From positions 62,001 to 126,000 of the forward strand of contig CAYJJQ010000001.1 of the NCBI GenBank assembly GCA_964370545.1: a stretch of DNA of 64,000 bases, in the 5' to 3' direction. This DNA is from CAKOSP01 sp964370545 (GTDB taxonomy: Bacteria; Bacillota_I; Bacilli_A; RF39; UBA660). How positions within the stretch are numbered: position 1 is the first letter of the stretch; each line of letters opens with the position of its first letter. Below, in pieces: positions 51,169-58,722 of this stretch. The notes beneath the pieces are model-generated. The model made no database searches. It was given only the letters and a program-made list of their open reading frames with translations, and was not told where the DNA came from. The position numbers were made by a program, and so were the translations under genes.

Positions 51169-52124
51169 TTATAGTTGGAATTCCATCTGATATTAGAATT
51201 ACCAATATAGAAATGAAATCTGTAGAAAATGAAGCATACTTTACATATAGTCCTATATTTACAAACACTACAAGTCAAACTAGTGTAACTCTTTTAAATG
51301 CTAATTCAACAATAACTATCGTAATTGAGGTTACTAATAATACTTCTGATTATTATCATTTAGATAATATTATTGAACAAAATATTCATAATGCAAATAT
51401 AGGATATGAAATTGCTAATAAAGAAATTATATATTTTAGTCCGAATAGCGTTACTGAAATTGAAATCACTTTTTTTTATGAAACATATGATGATATCAAT
51501 CAAAATAAGAATTTAAATTTAAATTATGAATTTAAAAAAATAATCTATAAAAATTTAGATTATGTAATTTATTCTGGTAACGAATATATAGATACTGGAT
51601 TATCTAATACTGGAGATTATATTTTTGAAATGGATTTTTATCAAACAGAATTAACTGCAGGAGACGGAGGGTGGCTTATTTCCGGAAGGACAGCAGCAGC
51701 ATATACTTTAGGAGTATTTAATGGAAAATCTGGTGTTTTCAATGGTTATGGAGGCTTAACATCAGCAAAAAGACCTTATATAACATTAAATACATGGTAT
51801 TCACTATATTTTTCTAGATTTAAACATACTATAGGAGAGTATAATTATTCAGTTAATGGTGGTAATATAATACCCGCAGAATATGAAACTACAATTAGGA
51901 TTGGGGGAGCAACAGAAGCGTATGCTGGAGGTTATGACCCAAGAAACTGGATTGGATATATAAAAGAAGTAAAAATTACTAATGCTGAAGATATGGAAAT
52001 CTTAAAGTATTACGTACCAGCAGAAATAATAGAAGGTCCAAATATAGGAGAAGTAGGGTACTGGGACGTAATTAATGATGTTTTTTGTGGTAATGATGGA
52101 ACAGGTGAATTCTTAGCTCCTTAG
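51054..52124 (+). CDS. Secreted LamG-like protein, copy 2 of 3
   Basis: A 356-residue paralogue: basic start, hydrophobic segment ending VIFMSIGYSALNRNLTISGEVIV, beta domain, LamG-like domain (YIDTGLSNTGDYIFEMDFY, GGWLISGRT, NWIGYIKEVKITNAE) and terminal GYWDVINDVFCGNDGTGEFLAP. The first 40 residues are nearly identical to copy 3, while the middle beta domain is closer to copy 1, so the array looks mosaic. It carries a GAAAGGAAAA ribosome site in a 47-nt spacer. Confidence 0.78.
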   Translation: MKKIVNLNLLLVFLVFFSVIFMSIGYSALNRNLTISGEVIVGIPSDIRITNIEMKSVENEAYFTYSPIFTNTTSQTSVTLLNANSTITIVIEVTNNTSDYYHLDNIIEQNIHNANIGYEIANKEIIYFSPNSVTEIEITFFYETYDDINQNKNLNLNYEFKKIIYKNLDYVIYSGNEYIDTGLSNTGDYIFEMDFYQTELTAGDGGWLISGRTAAAYTLGVFNGKSGVFNGYGGLTSAKRPYITLNTWYSLYFSRFKHTIGEYNYSVNGGNIIPAEYETTIRIGGATEAYAGGYDPRNWIGYIKEVKITNAEDMEILKYYVPAEIIEGPNIGEVGYWDVINDVFCGNDGTGEFLAP

Positions 52125-52286
52125 ATCAAAAAGACATATTATAAAAATTTTATGAAAGGAAAACAAACACAATGAAAAAAACAAAGAGTTTAAATTTATT
52201 ACTAGTATTTATAGTTTTCTTTTCGGTTATATTTATGTCTATTGGTTATTCAGCATTAAATAGAAATTTAACTATTAGCGGAGAAG
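52098..52286 (+). repeat. 189-nt direct repeat, copy B
   Basis: Second copy of the 50980-51168 segment, covering the end of gene 2, the 47-nt spacer and the start of gene 3. Confidence 0.85.
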
Positions 52287-53242
52287 CAATTGTGTATCTT
52301 CCTCCGGGTATAAGAGTAACTAATGTATCATTAAAAGAAGCCACTAATGGTGGTTACGAAACTTATTCTTCATCAGTGACTGGATACAGTAGTAATATGT
52401 TTGTAACATTGCCAAATGCAAATTCAACAGTAACACTTATAATAGAGGTAACAAATAATGATGATATATATTATCATTTAAATTCAATAACAGAAATTGA
52501 TTCATCTAATAGTGATATCGGTTATGAAATAGTAGATAAAGAAGCTCAGTATTTTTTAGAAAATAGTGTGACAGAATTAGAAATAAAGTTTTTCCATAAA
52601 AACGCTACTGTAACTAGTACAGATTTAGCACTTAATTTAAGCTATGATTTTACAGAAGTACATTATAGAAAACTAGATTACATAATTAGTGATGGTACGC
52701 AGTGGATGTATACAGGTTTAATGAATACAGGTAACTATATATTTGAAGATGAATTTTTAATTACAGATATAGGGGAAGGAAATAATACGGGTTCTTGGAT
52801 AATTGGAGGAAGAGCAAATCCTAGCTACACTTTAGGAGTTTTTGTAAATAATACGCAAGTAATAGCAGCTTATGGGACTATATCTCAAAATATGACTCCA
52901 AAAATACTTGAAAATCAGTGGTATGAAATGTACTTTTCTATGGAAAGATTAACTATTGGTGGAACAAATTATAATCTAACAGGAGAAAAAGAAATACCAG
53001 AGGCATATATAGCTGAATTAATACTAGGTGGTAATTTACTGGCATTTGATGGGGTATCGGTAGATGATCGTAATATGCAAGGTTATAGAAAATATTTTAA
53101 AGTTACAAATGGTGATACAGGAGAGTTGTTAAGATATTATGTTCCGGTTAAAATAAATAATACCAATGAAATTGGTTACTGGGATGAAGTAAATAATGTA
53201 TTCCGTAGAAGTGATGGTATAGAAGAATATATAGCTCCTTAA
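52172..53242 (+). CDS. Secreted LamG-like protein, copy 3 of 3
   Basis: A 356-residue paralogue. The first 40 residues match copy 2 almost exactly, but both exposed domains are strongly diverged (WMYTGLMNTGNYIFEDEFL, SWIIGGRANPSYTLGVF, terminal EIGYWDEVNNVFRRSDGIEEYIAP). Constant leaders with variable exposed parts fit diversifying selection or ligand switching. A terminator hairpin follows directly. Confidence 0.78.
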   Translation: MKKTKSLNLLLVFIVFFSVIFMSIGYSALNRNLTISGEAIVYLPPGIRVTNVSLKEATNGGYETYSSSVTGYSSNMFVTLPNANSTVTLIIEVTNNDDIYYHLNSITEIDSSNSDIGYEIVDKEAQYFLENSVTELEIKFFHKNATVTSTDLALNLSYDFTEVHYRKLDYIISDGTQWMYTGLMNTGNYIFEDEFLITDIGEGNNTGSWIIGGRANPSYTLGVFVNNTQVIAAYGTISQNMTPKILENQWYEMYFSMERLTIGGTNYNLTGEKEIPEAYIAELILGGNLLAFDGVSVDDRNMQGYRKYFKVTNGDTGELLRYYVPVKINNTNEIGYWDEVNNVFRRSDGIEEYIAP

Positions 53243-53270
53243 AATCAAAATTAATTTTTTGATTTTTTTT
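53241..53270 (+). terminator. Terminator of the triplicated genes
   Basis: Stem AAATCAAAA/TTTTTGATTT with a short loop and eight T, starting within the last stop codon. Confidence 0.82.
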
Positions 53271-53558
53271 GCTAATAAAACATTGTTATTTGAATCAGCA
53301 TTTTACATAATATCACAGCTAAATCTCTAAATATAGAGCAGAGAATTCATTAATAATAGAGCGTTCTTACTAGCTAACTACGGCAGCTTTAAATTTTTGC
53401 AAAAAAAAACTAAGTAAAACTTAGTATTTGTAAAAATTGGAGCGTTTTCTTAACAAATCACGAACTATGCTTCTTGATAAATCAATTATAGCACAATTCT
53501 ATATTTTTTCATATTTTTGGGATATTATTCAGTTGATAATAATATTTATTTTTATAAT
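53271..53558. other. AT-rich non-coding stretch, probably decayed
   Basis: No ORF of note. It contains one clear minus-strand hairpin (53401-53425), short repeated words (GAGCGTTCTTAC near 53360 and GAGCGTTTTCTTAAC near 53441) and AATTGGAGCG at about 53435-53444, which is also present at the 3' end of the nearby tRNA-Gly. Confidence 0.6.
53400..53425 (-). terminator. Minus-strand hairpin with T run
   Basis: On the minus strand ACTAAGT, a 3-nt loop and ACTTAGT are followed by nine T, so it would terminate transcription coming from the small ORF at 53559-53846. Confidence 0.7.
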
Positions 53559-53846
53559 TTATCTAGATTTTGGACTGGTATTATCTTCTAGAATATTGAC
53601 TGGCTGACTAATTTCGATGGTAGTTTCAAATGGTATATTAGGATTACCATTATACATTTGATTTCCAAAAACAGACATAATTTCCCACAACGGCAATTCC
53701 ATATACCCATCTGAGTCAACTAAAGAACTATAGTAATTGACTAACTGTGGTGAAAATTGTGAGTTTTCACAATCCTTTTGCAATAAAATCTCTTTTCCTT
53801 TATTCGTTAATTTTATTTTAATTGTATCATTAATATTAATATACAT
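53559..53846 (-). CDS. Small phage-like or cargo protein
   Basis: A 95-residue protein with a strong ribosome site (AAGGAGAGG) and ATG. The IKLTNKGKEILLQ and YMELPLWEIMSVFGNQM segments recall hypothetical proteins from Firmicutes phages and integrative elements (a TxxGxEIL...LWExMxxFG pattern). Function unknown. It lies just downstream of a recombinase fragment and near a tRNA gene, which supports an origin in a mobile element. Confidence 0.55.
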   Translation of the reverse strand: MYININDTIKIKLTNKGKEILLQKDCENSQFSPQLVNYYSSLVDSDGYMELPLWEIMSVFGNQMYNGNPNIPFETTIEISQPVNILEDNTSPKSR

Positions 53847-53863
53847 ATTACCTCTCCTTCAGA

Positions 53864-54055
53864 TCAAATTATATCATAATTTTTTAATAAATGTATATGA
53901 CTTCCATAATTAGAGTGTTTATTTTTCTCTAACATTGTTTGTACAATATCCCAAGACTCTTTTTCAATAATAGGTTCACAATAATTTTCTACATATAAAA
54001 TATCTTGTACTTTTCGTTTATATTTTCCATAAAAAAATGTTATCCTTTCTATCAA
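53864..54055 (-). pseudogene. Fragment of a large serine recombinase
   Basis: A 63-residue open frame. It contains YVENYCEPIIEKESWDIVQTMLEKNK, the typical start of the Recombinase domain of large serine integrases (ENxxEPIIxKExWxxVQ). The catalytic resolvase domain and the zinc ribbon/coiled coil are missing, no ribosome site is seen and the last residues do not fit. It is best read as the scar of a lost or decayed element. Confidence 0.65.
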
Positions 54056-54072
54056 GAGAACATAGTTTTTGA

Positions 54073-54111
54073 TATAAAAAAACTTACGAGTCCATTACTG
54101 GTTCGTAAGTT
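54073..54111 (-). terminator. Terminator of tRNA-Gly
   Basis: On the minus strand AACTTACGA (54111-54103 side) pairs with TCGTAAGTT (54089-54081 side), followed by T residues, about 10 nt after the tRNA 3' end. Confidence 0.82.
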
Positions 54112-54120
54112 GTTTACAAT

Positions 54121-54194
54121 TGGAGCGGATAGGGGGAATCGAACCCCCGTGGTTAGCTTGGAAGGCTAAAGTTCTACCATTAAACTACATCCGC
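54121..54194 (-). tRNA. tRNA-Gly (anticodon UCC)
   Basis: A 74-nt cloverleaf on the minus strand: acceptor GCGGATG/TATCCGC (one G-T pair), D arm with TTTAATGGTAG, anticodon stem TTAGC/GCTAA around CTTCCAA (anticodon TCC), T arm GGGGGTTCGATTCCCCC and an encoded CCA end. It has its own terminator. Confidence 0.96.
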
Positions 54195-54246
54195 GTAAAC
54201 AAATTATAGCAAACTTTAGCCTTTATATCAAGTGTTTTTTTAATAT

Positions 54247-55608
54247 TTAGTGAGAATTTATAAATGATTTAACTACTTCCAAATCATCAAAATGATGTTT
54301 TGTCGTACCAATTATTTGATAATTTTCATGTCCTTTACCTAAAATAAGTAAAATATCATTGTCTTCTAGTATAGATAATGCTTTATCTATTGCTTCTTTT
54401 CTATCAACTATAACTTCATAATTGGAGTTATTTAAATCTTTGATAATATCATTTAATATTAAGTCAGGATCTTCACTACGAGGATTATCACTAGTAAATA
54501 CTACATAATCGCTGTTATCAGTGGCTATTTTTCCCATTATAGGTCTTTTTTTAGGATCTCTATCTCCTCCAGTGCCAATAACTGTTATTATTTTATTTTG
54601 TTTAAATTCTTTATAAGCATTTATAACTTTAGAAACGGCATCCGGAGTATGAGCAAAGTCAATAACTGCAAAAGCATTATTTACTTTGATGGTTTCGCAT
54701 CTGCCCTTAGGGGCTGATATATTAGGGCTGATTTCTAATATTTTATTAATATTAAAACCAATAGAATTAATAAGTAATAGAGCAGTTAAATAGTTATATA
54801 TATTAAATAAACTAGTTAAGTTATATTTTACAGTGTAATTATTATTATAAACAAAGTTTAAAGTGGTTTCAGCAGGTGTTATATTATAATCTAATATTTT
54901 AACATCACCATTTAAACCAAAAGTAATGTTATTAACATATTTATTAGTAAAATTATTTGCATAATCATCATCGTTATTTACTATTAATTTAGCATTTTCT
55001 TTTAAATAATCAACTATTCTTAGTTTATCATTTAAATAATTTTCCATAGTTCCATGAAAATCTAGATGATCTTGAGTAAGATTTGTAAAAGCAGCAGCAT
55101 CTAATTTAATTCCTGCTATTCTATCTAAAGCTAAAGCGTGTGAACTAACTTCCATTATTACATGTGTTACATTTAATTCTTTAGCTTTTAATAATAAATT
55201 ATAAAGCACAACAATATCAGGTGTAGTATTCTCAAGTTCTTCATTATAGTCTTTTGTATAAAATCCTAACGTTCCAATATAAGCAGCATTTACATTTAAA
55301 TTAAGTAACATTTGATAAGCTATATATGCAGATGTTGTTTTACCATTAGTACCTGTTATTCCAATAAAATTTATATCTTTAAATTCTTTAGAATATTCAT
55401 CAGATAAAGCCTTAGTTAAATATTTATTAGTATCATCAACTACTAAATGAGGAATATCTTTTGATAGTTCTTTCTGACTTACGATAAAACTAGCTCCGTT
55501 ATTAATGGCATTGCTGATATAATCGTGTCCATCTACTGTATTTCCTTTTATAGCAACAAAAGTTTGACCAGCTTTTATTTTTCTAGAATCTGTTTCAAAT
55601 TTAATCAT
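54247..55608 (-). CDS. murE: UDP-N-acetylmuramyl-tripeptide synthetase
   Basis: A 453-residue Mur ligase that adds the third amino acid of the peptidoglycan stem. Motifs: TDSRKIKAGQTFVAIKG, ATP loop GITGTNGKTTSAY (near 83-95), and the C-terminal TSDNPRSEDPDLI. DNPR is the sequence found in meso-diaminopimelate-adding MurE enzymes (Arg contacts the DAP carboxylate), whereas Lys-adding enzymes have other residues there. A meso-DAP wall is therefore inferred. Length is slightly short (usual about 480-490). Confidence 0.93.
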   Translation of the reverse strand: MIKFETDSRKIKAGQTFVAIKGNTVDGHDYISNAINNGASFIVSQKELSKDIPHLVVDDTNKYLTKALSDEYSKEFKDINFIGITGTNGKTTSAYIAYQMLLNLNVNAAYIGTLGFYTKDYNEELENTTPDIVVLYNLLLKAKELNVTHVIMEVSSHALALDRIAGIKLDAAAFTNLTQDHLDFHGTMENYLNDKLRIVDYLKENAKLIVNNDDDYANNFTNKYVNNITFGLNGDVKILDYNITPAETTLNFVYNNNYTVKYNLTSLFNIYNYLTALLLINSIGFNINKILEISPNISAPKGRCETIKVNNAFAVIDFAHTPDAVSKVINAYKEFKQNKIITVIGTGGDRDPKKRPIMGKIATDNSDYVVFTSDNPRSEDPDLILNDIIKDLNNSNYEVIVDRKEAIDKALSILEDNDILLILGKGHENYQIIGTTKHHFDDLEVVKSFINSH

Positions 55609-55715
55609 TTAAATTCTCCTTTTTTCTTTATATAAATATTATACTATAAATAAATAAGATGTAGTATTTTTTTTGTTAATGTGCTAAAATAAATATAATA
55701 GAAGGGAATATTTAG

Positions 55716-58124
55716 TTGACTAGTTTAAAAGAACATTTTAAGATTGATTATAATGAAATAAGAACTGATAAAGAGTTGATGTTTCAGGGCGCTAATTACC
55801 GTATAACGGTGCTTAGCGAAGGATTAATCCGTTTTGAGTATTCTAAAACGGGTATTTTTTTAGATGCTCCAACACACTTTGCAATTAATAGAAATTTTCC
55901 TAAATTTTCATTTAAAGTAGATGAAGATACTAAGTATTTATCTATAGGTACGAAATATTTTACAATGCAGTATACTAAAAATAAACCTTTTAAAGGTTTA
56001 GTGTTTGCTCCAGATGCTAATTTAAGAGTTAGACTTAATAATTCAGATAAACTATGGTATCCGACTCATCCTGAGGCAAGAAATTTTAAAAGCACTACTT
56101 TTAGTTTAGATGATTTACATAAAATAAAATATCAAAAAGGGTTATATTCAACTGATGGTTTTGTTATGATTGATGATTCTAAATCGCTAATAATTACACC
56201 AGAAGGTCATTTAAAACAAGAAGAAGATAGAATAGATTTTTATTTATTTATGTATAAAAGAGATTTTGGTAACTGTTTAAAAGATTATTATACACTTACG
56301 GGCTATCCATCGCTTATACCTAGGTATGCACTAGGTATCTGGTGGAATAGGGATAAGATATATTCTGCAGAAGATACTAAGAAATTATTATTATTATTTA
56401 AAAAACATAATATACCTATATCAGTTTTATTACTAAGTGAATTTTGGCATACTAAAGATTTTAAGGATCCTAATTTATATAAAACAGGATTTACATTCAA
56501 TGAAGGCTTATTTCCAAGACCAGGAGACTATATAAACTATTTACATCAAAGGGGAATAAGAATAGGTCTTGAAATTGATCCAGTTGAAGGAATAAGAAAA
56601 GAAGAACCATCATTTGATGCTTATAGTACATCTCCTAAAGATGAAATAACAGGCAATGTGGAATTTAATATGCTGGATAATAATTTTGCCTCAACATTTT
56701 TAAATGAAACTATGGAACCATTGTTTCAAAAGAAAATAGATTTTTACTGGATAGATTATAAACAAGATTTAAAACAATTAGAGGCTTTAAATTATTACAT
56801 ATTTAATAATTTTAAAAAAGTTAAAGATCAAAGACCAATGCTTCTTACTAGAAATCAGTTAACAGCTGCTCATAGATATCCAGTACTTTACTCTGGTCAA
56901 ACAGAAGTAAGCTTTAAAACGTTGGATATTTTACCAAAATTTAATTCTGATTCTAGTAATATAGGAGTAAGTAATTGGAGTCATGATGTAGGAGGTTTTA
57001 AAGGAGGAATTGAAGATGGCGAATTATACTCCAGATATGTTCAGTTCTCATGTTTTAGTCCCATCTTTAGATTTAGTGCTAAAAGAGGAGTTTATTATAA
57101 AAGAGAACCTTGGTTATGGGATATAAAAACTTCATCAATAGTTGAAAAGTATTGTCAACTAAGACATAGATTAATACCATATTTATATTCTGAAAATTAT
57201 AAATATCATAAAAATGGCATGCCATTAATCATGCCGCTTTATTATATAAATCCAGAATTATATGATGAACCAGTATATAAAAATGAATATTATTTTGGTT
57301 CAGAGATGTTAGTTGCGCCTATTACAAAAGAAAAAAATGATATCATGAATAGATCTGTAGAAAGAATATTTTTACCCAAAGGTATATGGTATGATTTTGA
57401 AACTGGTAAAAAATTTGTAGGTAATAGAAGATATGTAACATTTTATAAAGACGAAAATTATCCTGTATTTGTTAAAGAGGGTGGAATAGTACCTCTTACA
57501 GTGTTTGAAGAAAACTTAAATGATACTAGTAATCCAAAGTCACTTGAAATAAATGTATTCCCAGGTAAAAATAATACTTATAAATTATATGAAGATGATG
57601 GAATATCGTCATTATATAAAGAAGGATACTATATAATAACTAATATTGACTATAATTATATGGCTAATAATTATACTCTTATTGTTCATCCTCTTGAAGG
57701 TAAAACTGGTTTAATACCTAAAGTAAGAAATTATTTTATTAAATTTAGAAATACTAAAAAAGCAGAAGATGTTAAAATATTTATTAATGGAGCACCTATA
57801 CAATCTAAAGTTGAGCAGTATGCTTTAGAAAATGATTTTTATATCAAAATATATGATGTAGATACAACTAAGCAATTAACAGTAAATTGTATGGGCAAAG
57901 ATATAGAAATAGATGCAGTAAGAATTATTAATGAAGATATATATTCAATTATTAATGATTTAAAAATAACTACAAACTTAAAAGAAAAAATAGCTAATAT
58001 TATATTTAGTGAATTATCAATTCCTAAAAAAAGAATAGCTATTAGAAAGTTAAAGAAAGAAGGTTTAGAAAAAGCCTTTATAGATATGTTTATAAAATTA
58101 CTTGAATATACAGCTGAAATCTAA
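55716..58124 (+). CDS. GH31 family glycoside hydrolase
   Basis: An 802-residue cytoplasmic glycosidase without signal peptide. The order is an N-terminal galactose-mutarotase-like domain, a (beta/alpha)8 barrel with YALGIWWNRDKIYS, the nucleophile strand FYWIDYKQDL (Asp near 345, in place of the usual WxDMNE), the acid/base segment SNWSHDVGGFKGG (near 420), FSPIFRFSAKRG, then beta domains. The C-terminal 80 residues are extra and helical. Substrate is uncertain because the catalytic-loop sequence departs from classical alpha-glucosidases. TTG 55716 behind AAGGG is the best start. Confidence 0.85.
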   Translation: MTSLKEHFKIDYNEIRTDKELMFQGANYRITVLSEGLIRFEYSKTGIFLDAPTHFAINRNFPKFSFKVDEDTKYLSIGTKYFTMQYTKNKPFKGLVFAPDANLRVRLNNSDKLWYPTHPEARNFKSTTFSLDDLHKIKYQKGLYSTDGFVMIDDSKSLIITPEGHLKQEEDRIDFYLFMYKRDFGNCLKDYYTLTGYPSLIPRYALGIWWNRDKIYSAEDTKKLLLLFKKHNIPISVLLLSEFWHTKDFKDPNLYKTGFTFNEGLFPRPGDYINYLHQRGIRIGLEIDPVEGIRKEEPSFDAYSTSPKDEITGNVEFNMLDNNFASTFLNETMEPLFQKKIDFYWIDYKQDLKQLEALNYYIFNNFKKVKDQRPMLLTRNQLTAAHRYPVLYSGQTEVSFKTLDILPKFNSDSSNIGVSNWSHDVGGFKGGIEDGELYSRYVQFSCFSPIFRFSAKRGVYYKREPWLWDIKTSSIVEKYCQLRHRLIPYLYSENYKYHKNGMPLIMPLYYINPELYDEPVYKNEYYFGSEMLVAPITKEKNDIMNRSVERIFLPKGIWYDFETGKKFVGNRRYVTFYKDENYPVFVKEGGIVPLTVFEENLNDTSNPKSLEINVFPGKNNTYKLYEDDGISSLYKEGYYIITNIDYNYMANNYTLIVHPLEGKTGLIPKVRNYFIKFRNTKKAEDVKIFINGAPIQSKVEQYALENDFYIKIYDVDTTKQLTVNCMGKDIEIDAVRIINEDIYSIINDLKITTNLKEKIANIIFSELSIPKKRIAIRKLKKEGLEKAFIDMFIKLLEYTAEI

Positions 58125-58130
58125 TATAAT
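58102..58130 (+). promoter_or_regulatory. Promoter of the T-box leader
   Basis: TTGAAT (58102-58107), a 17-nt spacer and TATAAT (58125-58130), overlapping the end of the GH31 gene. Confidence 0.72.
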
Positions 58131-58136
58131 ATATCT

Positions 58137-58325
58137 AGCAGATGAAAAAAGAGCAGTAAAAATAATAATATTTGTAGAAAGTTAATGGTTGATGAAAATT
58201 AATAATATTATATTTTGAACTTACTTTTGGATGCAAAGTTGGGTTAATCCCCTTAAAGATTAAGAGTATAAATTAAGGTGGTACCACGGCATTATGTTCG
58301 TCCTTTGGTCCATCTTTTTATTTTG
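58137..58325 (+). promoter_or_regulatory. T-box leader, leucine-type
   Basis: The conserved T-box AAGGTGGTACCACG is at 58275-58288; its AAGG pairs with CCTT (58302-58305) and ACG with CGT to form the antiterminator. The competing terminator pairs TGGTACCA with TGGTCCA (58306-58312), ahead of TCTTTTTATTTT. GAACTTAC at 58217-58224 places CTT, a Leu codon followed by A, as likely specifier. Uncharged tRNA-Leu would allow transcription of the membrane-protein gene and leuS. Confidence 0.87.
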
Positions 58326-58340
58326 TAAAAAGGAGTTATA

Positions 58341-58721
58341 ATGGAAAATTTTGAATTTTATATGTTAGGATACTTTATATTATTTTTATTTATATTAATA
58401 GTATATTATTTTATGTTAAAGAAAAAATATTTGCAAATAATTGGTACTAAGAAAAGTAAGAAGAAAAAGAAAGTAGTAATTACTGAAATTCAGTATTTAT
58501 CTTCTAGATTTAAATTAAAAGAAGAAAATTTACTTAGAAAATGGGTATTACTATGGATATCATTTATTAATGCAATGATTATAAGTATAGTCGCATTTGC
58601 TATATCAATACCTGATATAGCAATGGTATATCAATTGTTAATAGCGTTTTTACTATTAATAGGGTTAATATACTCTTTATATGAAATATTTGGTAGAGTG
58701 CTTAAAAAGAAGGGATTATAA
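58341..58721 (+). CDS. Small three-pass membrane protein under T-box control
   Basis: A 126-residue protein. It has a membrane helix at about 7-25, a very basic loop (KKSKKKKK) and the sequence EIQYLSSRFKLKEENL, then two helices (about 73-90 and 93-112). The family looks familiar from gut Bacilli but has no known function. It is the first gene after the leucine T-box and ends 1 nt before the leuS start, so it is co-regulated with leucyl-tRNA supply. Confidence 0.72.
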   Translation: MENFEFYMLGYFILFLFILIVYYFMLKKKYLQIIGTKKSKKKKKVVITEIQYLSSRFKLKEENLLRKWVLLWISFINAMIISIVAFAISIPDIAMVYQLLIAFLLLIGLIYSLYEIFGRVLKKKGL

Positions 58722-58722
58722 T

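Noticed and set aside
53271..53558. Second, decayed tRNA gene
   Set aside because: Only a 10-nt similarity to the tRNA-Gly 3' end was found and no cloverleaf can be drawn.
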